NCBI GenBank assembly: GCA_950097015.1
Contig: CATNEN010000005.1
Location: 6,005,501-6,069,500 of the forward strand
Direction: 5' to 3'
DNA: 64,000 bases
Source: Macrostomum hystrix
Lineage: Eukaryota; Platyhelminthes; Macrostomidae
Of the stretch, positions 21,101-32,534 are shown one piece after another; position 1 is the stretch's first letter, and every line of letters starts with the position of its first letter. The position numbers were made by a program, and so were the translations under genes. Under the pieces are notes generated by a model, which searched no databases, was not told the origin of the DNA, and saw only the letters and a program-made list of their open reading frames with translations.

Positions 21101-24100
21101 TGAGGAACTGAGAGGGATGAGAGTGAGGAACTGAGAGGGATGAGAGTGAGCAACTGAGAGGGATGAGAGTGAGCAACTGAGAGGGATAAGAGTGAGGAAC
21201 TCAGAGGGATGAGAGTGAGGAACTGAGAGGGATGAGAGTGAGCAACTGAGAGGGATGAGAGTGAGGAACTCAGAGGGATGAGAGTGAGGAACTGAGAGGG
21301 ATGAGAGTGAGGAACTGAGAGGGATGAGAGTGAGGAACTCAGAGGGATGAGAGTGAGGAACTGAGAGGGATGAGAGTGAGGAACTGAGAGGGATGAGAGT
21401 GAGGAACTGAGAGGGATGAGAGTGAGGAACTCAGAGGGATGAGAGTGAGGAACTGAGAGGGATTAGAGTGAGCAACTGAGAGGGATGAGAGTGAGCAACT
21501 GAGAGGGATGAGAGTGAGGAAGTCAGAGGGATGAGAGTGAGGAACTGAGAGGGATGAGAGTGAGGAACTCAGAGGGATGAGAGTGAGGAACTGAGAGGGA
21601 TGAGAGTGAGGAACTGAGAGGGATGAGAGTGAGGAACTCAGAGGGATGAGAGTGAGGAACTGAGAGGGATGAGAGTGAGGAACTGAGAGGGATGAGAGTG
21701 AGGAACTGAGAGGGATGAGAGTGAGCAACTGAGAGGGATGAGAGTGAGGAACTGAGAGGGATGAGAGTGAGGAACTCAGAGGGATGAGAGTGAGGAACTC
21801 AGAGGGATGAGAGTGAGGAACTGAGAGGGATGAGAGTGAGGAACTCAGAGGGATGAGAGTGAGGAACTGAGAGGGATGAGAGTGAGGAACTCAGAGGGAT
21901 GAGAGTGAGGAACTGAGAGGGATTAGAGTGAGGAACTGAGAGGGATGAGAGTGAGGAACTGAGAGGGATTAGAGTGAGGAACTGAGAGGGATGAGAGTGA
22001 GGAACTCAGAGGGATGAGAGTGAGGAACTGAGAGGGATGAGAGTGAGCAACGGAGAGGGATGAGAGTGAGGAACAGAGAGGGATGAGAGTGAGGAACTGA
22101 GAGGGATGAGAGTGAGGAACTGAGAGGGATGAGAGTGAGGAACTGAGAGGGATGAGAGTGAGGAACTGAGAGGGATGAGAGTGAGGAACTGAGAGGGATG
22201 AGAGTGAGGAACTGAGAGGGATGAGAGTGAGGAACTGAGAGGGATGAGAGTGAGGAACTGAGAGGGATGAGAGTGAGGAACTGAGAGGGATGAGAGTGAG
22301 GAACTGAGAGGGATGAGAGTGAGGAACTCAGAGGGATGAGAGTGAGGAACTCAGAGGGATGAGAGTGAGGAACTGAGAGGGATGAGAGTGAGGAACTCAG
22401 AGGGATGAGAGTGAGGAACTCAGAGGGATGAGAGTGAGGAACTCAGAGGGATGAGAGTGAGGAACTCAGAGGGATGAGAGTGAGGAACTCAGAGGGATGA
22501 GAGTGAGGAACTGAGAGGGATGAGAGTGAGGAACTGAGAGGGATGAGAGTGAGGAACTCAGAGGGATGAGAGTGAGGAACTCAGAGGGATTAGAGTGAGC
22601 AACTGAGAGGGATGAGAGTGAGCAACTGAGAGGGATTAGAGTGAGGAACTGAGAGGGATGAGAGTGAGGAACTGAGAGGGATGAGAGTGAGGAACTCAGA
22701 GGGATGAGAGTGCGGAACTGAGAGGGATGAGAGTGAGGAACTGAGAGGGATGAGAGTGAGCAACTGAGAGGGATGAGAGTGAGGAACAGAGAGGGATGAG
22801 AGTGAGGAACTGAGAGGGATGAGAGTGAGGAACTCAGAGGGATGAGAGTGAGGAACTCAGAGGGATGAGAGTGAGCAACTGAGAGGGATTAGAGTGAGGA
22901 ACTGAGAGGGATGAGAGTGAGGAACTGAGAGGGATGAGATTGAGGAACTGAGAGGGATGAGATTGAGGAACTGAGAGGGATGAGAGTGAGGAACTGAGAG
23001 GGATGAGAGTGAGGAACTGAGAGGGATGAGATTGAGGAACTGAGAGGGATAAGAGTGAGGAACTCAGAGGGATGAGAGTGAGGAACTGAGAGGGATTAGA
23101 GTGAGGAACTGAGAGGGATTAGAGTGAGGAACTGAGAGGGATGAGAGTGAGGAACTGAGAGGGATGAGAGTGAGGAACTGAGAGGGATGAGAGTGAGGAA
23201 CTGAGAGGGATGAGAGTGAGGAACTGAGAGGGATGAGAGTGAGGAACTGAGAGGGATGAGAGTGAGGAACTGAGAGGGATGAGAGTGAGGAACTGAGAGG
23301 GATGAGAGTGAGGAACTCAGAGGGATGAGAGTGAGGAACTGAGAGGGATGAGAGTGAGGAACTCAGAGGGATGAGAGTGAGGAACTCAGAGGGATGAGAG
23401 TGAGGAACTCAGAGGGATGAGAGTGAGGAACTCAGAGGGATGAGAGTGAGGAACTCAGAGGGATGAGAGTGAGGAACTGAGAGGGATGAGAGTGAGGAAC
23501 TCAGAGGGATGAGAGTGAGGAACTGAGAGGGATGAGAGTGAGGAACTCAGAGGGATTAGAGTGAGCAACTGAGAGGGATGAGAGTGAGCAACTGAGAGGG
23601 ATTAGAGTGAGGAACTGAGAGGGATGAGAGTGAGGAACTGAGAGGGATGAGAGTGAGGAACAGAGAGGGATGAGAGTGAGGAACTGAGAGGGATGAGAGT
23701 GAGCAACTGAGAGGGATGAGAGTGAGGAACTGAGAGGGATGAGAGTGAGGAACTCAGAGGGATGAGAGTGAGGAACTCAGAGGGATGAGAGTGAGGAACT
23801 GAGAGGGATGAGAGTGAGGAACTGAGAGGGATGAGAGTGAGGAACTGAGAGGGATGAGAGTGAGGAACTCAGAGGGATGAGAGTGAGGAACTGAGAGGGA
23901 TTAGAGTGAGGAACTGAGAGGGATGAGAGTGAGCAACTGAGAGGGATGAGAGTGAGGAAGTCAGAGGGATGAGAGTGAGGAACTGAGAGGGATGAGAGTG
24001 AGGAACTCAGAGGGATGAGAGTGAGGAACTGAGAGGGATGAGAGTGAGGAACTGAGAGGGATGAGAGTGAGGAACTCAGAGGGATGAGAGTGAGGAACTG

Positions 24101-24605
24101 AGAGGGATGAGAGTGAGGAACAGAGAGGGATGAGAGTGAGGAACTGAGAGGGATGAGAGTGAGCAACTGAGAGGGATGAGAGTGAGGAACTGAGAGGGAT
24201 GAGAGTGAGGAACTCAGAGGGATGAGAGTGAGGAACTCAGAGGGATGAGAGTGAGGAACTGAGAGGGATGAGAGTGAGGAACTCAGAGGGATGAGAGTGA
24301 GGAACTGAGAGGGATGAGAGTGAGGAACTCAGAGGGATGAGAGTGAGGAACTGAGAGGGATTAGAGTGAGGAACTGAGAGGGATGAGAGTGAGGAACTGA
24401 GGGGGATTAGAGTGAGGAACTGAGAGGGATGAGAGTGAGGAACTCAGAGGGATGAGAGTGAGGAACTCAGAGGGATGAGAGTGAGGAACTCAGAGGGATG
24501 AGAGTGAGGAACTGAGAGGGATGAGAGTGAGGAACTGAAGGGATGAGAGTGAGGAACTGAGAGGGATGAGAGTGAGCAACTGAGAGGGATGAGAGTGAGG
24601 AACCG
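18150..24605. repeat. 6.5-kb purine-rich 23-bp minisatellite
   Basis: About 280 units of 23 bp contain GGGATGAGAGTGAGGAACTG. The + strand is about 83 percent purine in the consensus. Variants (CTCAGAG, GATTAGAG, GAGCAACTG) form higher-order blocks: a rare GGAAGTCAG variant at 21518 recurs at 23956, 2438 bp on, in the same context. Reverse frames of up to 129 aa are repeat artefacts. The copy before gene C (51443-53355) is only about 1.9 kb. Confidence 0.97.
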
Positions 24606-25189
24606 AGAGGACATTGGAGTGAGGAACAGAGAGGGTGATGTGAGGTGGAGATGTGGGACTTGAGGAACAGGGTTAAAACTTTAGCAAATTTTCAAGATAA
24701 GATATTTGATTTCTAATATTAGCTATTTCATTTTTCTATTATTATTTCTTTTATATATTATTGGCTGTTGCTATGGTAAAATTATTTAACGAAAAATACA
24801 TTACTTGTGCACCCAGCAATACGGTGTCAGGCAATAATTGTACCTGACAATTATTTACTCAAAAACTGCACCAATTTTGGATCTCAATTTTATATTCTAA
24901 TTTACCATTAAACTCAATAAAAGGTTAATGAGCACAGGCTGGATAGAGGAATAAGGATCCAGAATAAGGAGATAGGAAGAATGCAGAATGGGAAGAGAGG
25001 AACGGAAGGAGGAAGTGTGGGAGATTCAATAGCGGGATTAAGAAGGCGATAAGCGGTACACGCATGAATGTGCTCATATTTACAATTCTTGTAATTTCAA
25101 AACATTTTCATTAATTGCTTTTTTAAGTAACGGTACGTGCAGCAGCATTTCAAGTACACGAATAAGAAATTTATTGTTTCCAACGTTCT
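24606..25189. other. Upstream region of gene B
   Basis: AT-rich spacer between the minisatellite and the gene B acceptor, with no gene. The counterpart before gene C (53356-53989) is similar but carries about 60 extra bases next to the acceptor, with a second CTTCAG. Confidence 0.6.
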
Positions 25190-25253
25190 TTTTCTTCAGC
25201 CTAAAAAGTCTTCTGAGAAAAATTTCACGGACTAGGAAGAGAAGCAAGGGTTC
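25190..25253 (+). promoter_or_regulatory. 3' splice acceptor and 54-nt leader of gene B
   Basis: TTCTTTTTCTTCAG (AG at 25198-25199) is a strong acceptor. The leader after it has no ATG, and an in-frame TAG lies 18 nt before the start codon, which fixes the start at 25254. The acceptor implies an upstream 5' UTR intron or spliced-leader addition. Gene C has the same layout (AG at 53997-53998). Confidence 0.65.
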
Positions 25254-28200
25254 ATGGACACCAATGCTAGCGTCCGTGGACCGGAAGATGCCGGATCAGA
25301 GGACCGGGAACTCGAGGATGCAGAATCGCCGGTCTCTACGTGGGAAGACAGTGGATCAATGAGTCAGAGAAGTGAGGCGGACTCAACTTACTTTCTGCTA
25401 AGCTTCTTAGAGCCAGAGTTGCTAGTTTTCTTCTGGGACATCAATAAAAATAGTCTGCGCAATGACCTTCTTCGAGCCATAGACAGCAACGACTCTGAGG
25501 AGCTGAGCAGAATATCAGACAGAATAAGAAAAGGACTTCAAGACGATGAAGATGCAAAAGTGAAAGCGCTGCTGCTTCTGTCGGCCGCCAAGCCAGAGCT
25601 GAAACTGCTGCAGTTCTTGACTGAAAGACACGCCGACTCATGCCTGCAGGTGCGAAGTTCATCAGCTAACAACATGCTGCACTTCGTGTGCGGATGCAAC
25701 AACTCAGATTCAGCAACTGCAGCCTTGGAGCTGATCTACAACAAAGTGGGCAAACAGCTGGTCAAGGAGGTCAACAACTCAAAGCAGCTGCCTGTACACA
25801 TCGCCGCATTCAATACAGCCAATCCTGCAGTGTTTCTCTGGCTCATTTCCACCGTCGAGGACAAGAATCAGTTTTTCATTCAAGACGATGACGGCTACAG
25901 TGCTGTTAGCGTAGCATTTGTTAAGCAGAACTTGGACACACTCAAACAAGTGACTGAGAAGCTTGGTCCGGCGGAGTGCCTGGCGGCAAAAACTTCCAAA
26001 AATCAAAATATTTGCCTTCGAGCCGCATTAAATACAGCCAATCCTGCAGTGTTTCTCTGGCTCATTTCCACCGTCGAGGACAAGAATCTGTTTTTCGTTC
26101 AAGACGATGACGGCTACAGTGCTGTTTTCGTAGCATTTGAGAAGCAGAATTTGGACACACTCAAACAAGTGACTGAGAAGCTTGGTCTGGCGGAGTGCCT
26201 GGCGGCAAGAACTGCCAAAAATCAAAATATTTGCTTTGTAGCCGCACTCAATTCAGACAATCCTGCAGTGTTTCTCTGGCTCATTTCCTTCGTCGAGGAC
26301 AAGAATTCCAGAATTTTCGAGTCGGATTCCAACGGCAACACTCTGCTTCATGCACTGTTTAGGAAGGTTGATTTGTTTGGCGATGTTGATGGCGATGGCG
26401 ATGGCGATGGCGATGCGCTCGCAGTGCTGATCGGCCGCATCAACTTTCTTTTTGAAAATGAAATTGATCCAAGAAAAGAAAACAATTTAAAACTCAACTT
26501 TCTGCTTGCCGCTGAATCCACTGCTGACAATCTCAATCGCCTTTTGCGAGCTCTTCAAAGATCAGCGCATTTGGAAATCTTCAGAAATCTGCAAAGAAAC
26601 TCGGAGGGCCTTCACGCAGCTCATGTCTTCTGCACTCGCTACGAGCTCCGAGTTATCGAGAACAATTTGAGCAAGCTGTGCGGTCTTAGTCCTGACGAGC
26701 TCCTTGCAGTCCGAGTTTCTGACGGACCGCTGAAGGATGCAACTTGTCTGCACTTTGCCTGCGAATCCGGTCACAAGCTGAACATCGAATACCTTCTAAA
26801 GAAAGGACGGAAGCTGGAAGATGAGACAGACGCCGGGCAGACGAGTGTCGACTTTGCCTGCAACAAGGCGAAGCTCGAGGATGTTTTGGATGTTGCAGAG
26901 AAGTCAGTTGGTCTCGGAAAACTGCTCAAGCTGGTTGATCCAACGAAGCGAGCTCTGAACCTTCCAGACGTTCAGAGCGCCCGAGGTCACCTGACTCGAT
27001 TCAACGACTCATCGCTCAAGGCCAGCATTGAGGATGATAAACCCAGACGACAGACGAGAGGCAAGGAAGCCGGTGCGATGAAAAACGAGAGTCCGCAGGC
27101 CGGACACGGAGCTGACAGCATTTCAAAGTCCGAGGATTCGCCAGAAGTGAAAATGCTGTTCAGAGCATTCGAGCTCGACTCAAGTGAGATGCTCCGCAGC
27201 TTGATCAGTTTGGGCTTCGCCATCGATGAGATCGATGACCAGTTCTCCAGGCATGTCTCAAAGCAGATTGGCAATGGGCGGGAAAGCAGTAAGTCTCCTA
27301 CAATAGCCAAGCTTCAAAAGTACTTCTCCTCAGAAGAAAGAGATTCTGAAGCTCTCATTCTGATGGAGTACGCAGTGCTGCTCGAGAAGCCGAAGCTGCT
27401 AAATGACCTGATGCTGCTGCCACAGTTTGACATCATCCCACAGACTTTGAGGCTGCTCGTTTATCTCAAGCCCAGAGTGAAGTCGAGCAATGTTGAGAAT
27501 CTGACAAAGGTGCAAGCTCTAGCCTTGAACATTGTCATCAATGTTCTGGAGCACCTCTACGTGAATGCTGATGAAGAAGAGCGGAATTTTTTTTTCGACT
27601 ACCTGACTGGCTCATTTAAGGTGAAAGTGAAGGTGTCAGACGGGCATTCTCAGGTTCCAGGTCCGAGGTTCTCGCCACCTCTGGATTATCTTACTAGACC
27701 CATTTCAAACGATAAAACTGATCACGAAAAAGTGAGCACAGATGCGAAGAAACCAAGAAAGACATCAGAAAAGAAGTCTGCAGCTGCAGTGATGTCAGTG
27801 ATGGATCTGGTGCAGACCCTGGACTGTGACGATGTGTTTGCCACTGACTGCATCAGCCAGTTGGTGGATCGGCAGTGGAACAAGGCTCCACCGTTGCCCT
27901 GGAGCAGTCCTGCACGCTGCTGCTCATGCAACATACCGCAAAAGGTGACAATTAAACAGCGGTTCTTCATCCACTCTGTCTTTTTCCTGGTCTTTCTGCT
28001 CTACTTTGCCTGGTACGTGACGGATTTCAGTCGGACAAAGCAGTTTCCGATTCTAGACGTCGTCCTGTTGGCCTACGCGCTATCCTTCACTCTGCAGGAA
28101 GTCAACGACTTGCTGAACAAGCTGTCTATGAAGGACATACGAATTTTCAGAAGGCACATGAGATGTCCTCGCTACTTCACCGACTTCTTCAACTACTTTG

Positions 28201-28925
28201 ACATGCTCGGCCTGCTGCTGATGTGGGCGGGGCTGGTCCTGAAGCTGCTTGGCCGGCTGAGCGACCCCAGCCTCATGCGCAGCTCTCAGGTCGTCCTCAG
28301 CGTCTCGTTCTTGTTCCTGGGATTCCGCTCCGTGGCCCTGCTCAGCTACTCCAAGGTCACTGGGCCGAACATCAATATGCTGAAGAGCTTGCTGTTCAAA
28401 GACCTGCTGCCATTCTTGATCATCATGCTGGTCCTGATCTTCTCATTCGGCATCTTCTTCTTCAGCCTGCTGTTCCCGGCCTTCTCAGACCTGACAGACG
28501 TCCTGGCTCTCGTGAAGATTTTTACAACGCCCGTGTCGCTGGCCTTAAGCATCTTTGAGTTGTCGCTGTTCGAGTCGTGCAACTCCAGCAGTCTCGCGAC
28601 CGGACAGACCTGTGCGGAAAGTGAAGGCAACCAGGTGTACAGCCTATTCCTGATCTTCGTGTACGTCTTGCTGGTGAACATTGTGATGTTCAACCTGCTG
28701 ATCGCACTGTTCAACCGCACCGTGACAGCGATGGCCAGCAGGGCGGAGGTTCTGTGGCGCAAGAATCTGTTCGAGCTGCTGGAGGAGTTCGCAGAGGTCA
28801 GTCCGGTTCCGCCGCCGCTGTCGTTCCCGTTCTACGCCTGGAAACTGCTGCGGAGGTGCCGCCCTTCGCTCTGCCGACCCTGCGCTGGCAAAGTCGGTCC
28901 TTCTGACGGCTCTGAGAGAAGCAAG
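25254..28925 (+). CDS. Gene B, exon 1: ankyrin-repeat TRP-type cation channel
   Basis: 1224 residues from ATG to the donor AAG|GTAAGA. An acidic N-terminus (MDTNASVRGPEDAGSEDREL) is followed by ankyrin-like sequence and only about three 73-aa units (residues about 189-349). The repeat block is then joined directly to the downstream region (VEDKNSRIFESDSNG), skipping the diverged units present in A and C. Ankyrin-like repeats continue (CLHFACESGHKLNIEYLL). The six membrane segments start at about residue 904 and S6 spans about 1128-1157, followed by WRKNLFELLEEF and PPPL. Oddities are a GATGGC expansion (DGDGDGDGD, 26388-26417) and a KVKVKV insertion (about 27619-27636). The pore module is TRPM-like, so a cation channel is very likely; ligand and ion preference are unknown. 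It is complete and open, with no sign of decay. Confidence 0.93.
25812..26304 (+). repeat. 219-bp coding repeats of gene B (about three units)
   Basis: NPAVFLWLIS recurs three times. The first unit begins AAFNTANPAV, whereas gene C begins AAKNSKNPAV at the same place, so repeat sequence has replaced the original boundary. The last unit breaks off at GACAAGAA and continues in the non-repeat part. Confidence 0.9.
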
Positions 28926-29456
28926 GTAAGAGGCCTGGTGAGCACAGGTGAACTGAGGGGCTGACTATGTTTACTCATATAGGCACTAGATTCAGTCAGA
29001 CGATGACCGAATCCCATTTGAATGGAAATAACTGGTTGTGTGCGCATGATTGCAAATACGCTCGTAGTTTTATGTCAATGGTATGCTCAGATTGCTCAGC
29101 TGGGGCTTGTTATGGACTCTTGAGCACTTATTTTCGTGAAAGTTCACCATCTGAATAAGAGTTCTCCGCCCTTTGTGATGAATTAACTTTCAAAGCCGTG
29201 CGAGCTAACATCGTCGAGATATTCAGCGATTCTTGTCGGTGACAAGGACAAATAGCATTGTTCTGTAGAAATCTTTGGCGACTCCATATAAGCTCAAAAG
29301 TGTATAATTAACAATTCAATAATCTGCATATAGTAAAAGATAGTAGCAGACATGATTACGTGATAAAATATAGCCTCCAACCCGTCTGCCTGAGTTGAAC
29401 CGAACCGCTAAGAGTTCTAAGTTCTAAGGCGCTCTTCATCCCGTCTTCCGTTCCAG
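28926..29456 (+). other. Gene B intron (531 bp)
   Basis: It starts GTAAGA and ends TTCCAG, as in the paralogues. It has a single copy of the donor-proximal sequence and a different middle part, so the intron duplication in A and C arose elsewhere. Retention would end the protein after 12 extra residues (VRGLVSTGELRG). Confidence 0.85.
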
Positions 29457-29921
29457 CCGTGGTGGACGAACCGGAGCGACTTCAGCGGCTACCCCGAAGA
29501 CTTCAGGCGCTTCCTGATCTTCCAGGCCGAGCAGCTGCGGCAGCAGCGGCCGCGGCTCCAGCGGGCGGTCGAGCGGCACAAGGGGGACGTCGATGTGCTG
29601 AAGGCGCACGTGGAGAACCAGGTCATGGACCTGCGGGAAGAACTGCGCCAGAATGTTCAGGATGTGCTCACTGCTCAGAGAGAGGACACTGAGAAAATCG
29701 AGACCGATGTGAAGGGCGTCAAAGAAAGTGTTGGAAAGATGAACGCAGATGTTGGAAAGCTGAACGAGGACGTCAATGAACTCAAAGAGCTGCAGCTCCG
29801 CCAACGAAGACGAACAAAGCGAGTGAACGATGAGATGAAAGAAAACTTCGATAACCTGCAGCAGCAAATGTCGCAGGTGATGAGCATTCTGCAGCAACTG
29901 CAGCAGCAGCGTCAGCAGTGA
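29457..29921 (+). CDS. Gene B, exon 2: long C-terminal coiled coil
   Basis: It encodes 154 residues in phase 0 after exon 1 and ends at TGA (29919-29921). It shares the PWWTNRSDFSGYPEDF start and the Gln-rich end with A and C, but has about 50-60 extra residues of heptad-type helix in the middle (KGVKESVGKMNADVGKLNED, then NELKELQLRQRRRTKRV). The extra block resembles its own flanking heptads, which suggests growth by internal duplication or loss in A and C. The likely role is subunit assembly of the channel, as in TRPM proteins. Confidence 0.9.
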   Translation, partial: PWWTNRSDFSGYPEDFRRFLIFQAEQLRQQRPRLQRAVERHKGDVDVLKAHVENQVMDLREELRQNVQDVLTAQREDTEKIETDVKGVKESVGKMNADVGKLNEDVNELKELQLRQRRRTKRVNDEMKENFDNLQQQMSQVMSILQQLQQQRQQ

Positions 29922-30657
29922 CCGGGCGACTCCAGCACACGCAGTTTGTAAGCTCTGAACAGTTGTAGCCGAAATTGAAATACGAAATCGATGACTGCCA
30001 CTTTATTTCTGGTTAAAAAGAGCCAAACTCAGCATGAAAACAATTAGAGTCTTTCCAAACCATCCTTGACTACTTTCAGGCCTCTTAATCATTGCAGTGG
30101 CTTCTTCAGTTGCTGGGCCTCACAAAAAACTGACGTTTTGTTTGCCGACAGAAGATTTTCTAAATTTTAACTTTTTATTCGACGGAATTTCGCTACTGGC
30201 GATAAATTACATGTACAGTTACAATAACAATTGATCGAACCGAATTGAATTTCAAATAGTAAAAGTTAGCAGAATCGCTTTACTCACATTTTTTGCTCAT
30301 TTTCCACTAAATTTGTTCTAAAATATTTCGAACTCATTTAAGATTATGTACCTAGAATATGTTATTTATAAAATGCCATGTTTCTGCTCTTGTGCCATCA
30401 TATTTCACTTTCTAGAGTTCGTTTGTGTCTTATGCTCACTGGCACAATGCACCATGTGCTCAAGCCCTATGCACCCTGAACTCGTGTCCGCTTTCGCTTG
30501 AGTACTTCCCACGTTTTTATGTCTTTCCTGGTGCTTTTGGAGATGGCAAAGAAATCTTCCGAATGGATGAAATCTACAGCTTCTCAAGCTCTGCCAGTTT
30601 GAACACTAATGAGAAGGGGATTTCAGCAGTGGGAAGATTTTGTCGCTTTCATCGAGT
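29922..30657 (+). other. 3' flank of gene B
   Basis: Nearly identical to 5024-5814 after gene A, but lacks its AATAAA. No gene is seen. Confidence 0.65.
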
Positions 30658-31556
30658 AACCAGTCTAGAATTCCCTGTGTGAGCAGTCTAGAATCCTCTG
30701 AGTGTCTGTGTAAGAAGTCTAGAATTCCCTGTGTGAGCAGTCTAGAATCCTCTGAGTGTCTGTGTGAGCAGTCTAGAATCCGCTGTGTGAGCAGTCTAGA
30801 ATCCGCTGTGTGAGCAGTCTAGAATCCTCTGAGTGTCTGTGTAAGAAGTCTAGAATTCCCTGTGTGAGCAGTCTAGAATTCGCTGTGTGAGCAGTCTAGA
30901 ATCCTCTGAGTGTCTGTGTAAGAAGTCTAGAATTCCCTGTGTGAGCAGTCTAGAATTCCCAGTGTGAGCAGTCTAGAATCCCCTGTGTGAGCAGTCTAGA
31001 ATCCTCTGAGTGTCTGTGGAAGAAGTCTAGAATTCCCTGTGTGAGCAGTCTAGAATCCTCTGAGTGTCTGTGTAAGAAGTCTAGAATTCCCAGTGTGAGC
31101 AGTCTAGAATCCCCTGTGTGAGCAGTCTAGAATCCTCTGAGTGTCTGTGTGAGCAGTCTAGAATCCGCTGTGTGAGCAGTCTAGAATCCTCTGAGTGTCT
31201 GTGTGAGCAGTCTAGAATCCGCTGTGTGAGCAGTCTAGAATCCCCTGTGTGAGCAGTCTAGAATCCGCTGTGTGAGCAGTCTAGAATCCCCTGTGTGAGC
31301 AGTCTAGAATCCGCTGTGTGAGCAGTCTAGAATCCCCTGTGTGAGCAGTCTAGAATCTCCTGTGTGAGCAGTCTAGAATCCGCTGTGTGAGCAGTCTAGA
31401 ATCCTCTGAGTGTCTGTGTAAGAAGTCTAGAATTCCCTGTGTGAGCAGTCTAGAATCCTCTGAGTGTCTGTGTAAGAAGTCTAGAATGCCCTATGTAAGA
31501 AGTCTAGAATCCCCTGTGTGAGCAGTCTAGAATCCGCTGTGTGAGCAGTCTAGAAT
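30658..31556. repeat. TCTAGAAT minisatellite after gene B with a longer compound unit
   Basis: The 23-bp units seen after gene A alternate here with a longer compound block that adds GAGTGTCTGTGTAAGAAG. The compound block recurs about ten times, which makes a two-level repeat. Confidence 0.93.
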
Positions 31557-31704
31557 CCTGAAAGAAATTTTCTAAAATCTAGAAATTTTAGAAATTAGAA
31601 ACCTTTGAATTTGTTTTGTTATTTTAATTTTTTGTTTTTTTTATATTGTGCTCAATTTTTTTAACTAACAAGCTTACATGCTTATCGTTAAATCTATCTT
31701 TACT

Positions 31705-31832
31705 CACATGTTTATCTTGTGTTTACAACCCAGCTCACTTGTTTATACTGTGTATACAGCCCTAGCTCACATGTTTATCTTGTGTTTGCAGCCCTAGCTC
31801 ACATGTTTATCTTGTGTTTACAACCCCAGCTC
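31705..31832. repeat. Short remnant of the 30-bp minisatellite
   Basis: About four diverged units (CTCACATGTTTATCTTGTG type), compared with about 34 after gene A and 26 after gene C. Confidence 0.88.
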
Positions 31833-32534
31833 ACTCATTTTTAACACTTAATTATTTACAACAGTGTTCGGGTGTCTAATGGCATGAATGCTGCTTCACA
31901 ATGGTCCAGTGTACATTTTTGAGTTGTATTTGAGCAGTTTTAGTCATGAATTGATCAAAATATTCAAAATTATCTTGACTGAATCTGATCTGACACATGA
32001 GTGAAGCAACAGCTGTCATCCAATGGTCCCGAGTTCTGTTTCAAATCCCATGACTATTTTCTCCCCAGAAATGAATTATCCCAGACTAAAAGCTGATTGA
32101 CAGGAGCAATCGATGTTTATCCCAGCCATTTGCTCAAAATCACAATAAATTATTTTGTTATAAAAGTCTCAGACTCGAACTCTGAGATTTATTGACACCT
32201 TCTGATTAGAAACCTAATGTCTCTGGCTTGCCTGATGATTCACTCACTCAGTTGGCACAATGTCACAATTGTTGCTCTTGAGCCCGAGTACTTGAAATTA
32301 CGTTGTTTCATAAGACTTTATGCAGCTGAGGTTAGCTATGTTGCCTCGGACTCTCAAGACAAACATAAAGTACGAGTGTCAAGAGAAGTCAACTCAGATT
32401 TTTGTTTAGTAGGCTAATAGGCTAATGGAGCAGAGAGAGATGGTGGGAGGGGCAGAGGGGCCAACCTCTCAGGGCTAGCAAACGTTCAACTAGCGTGGAT
32501 GTGCATAAGCCTACGCGAAGCCTTCTCAACAAGT
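31833..32534. other. Conserved spacer after gene B
   Basis: Matches 7586-8526 but with a single copy of the 56-bp unit. No gene is seen. Confidence 0.6.
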
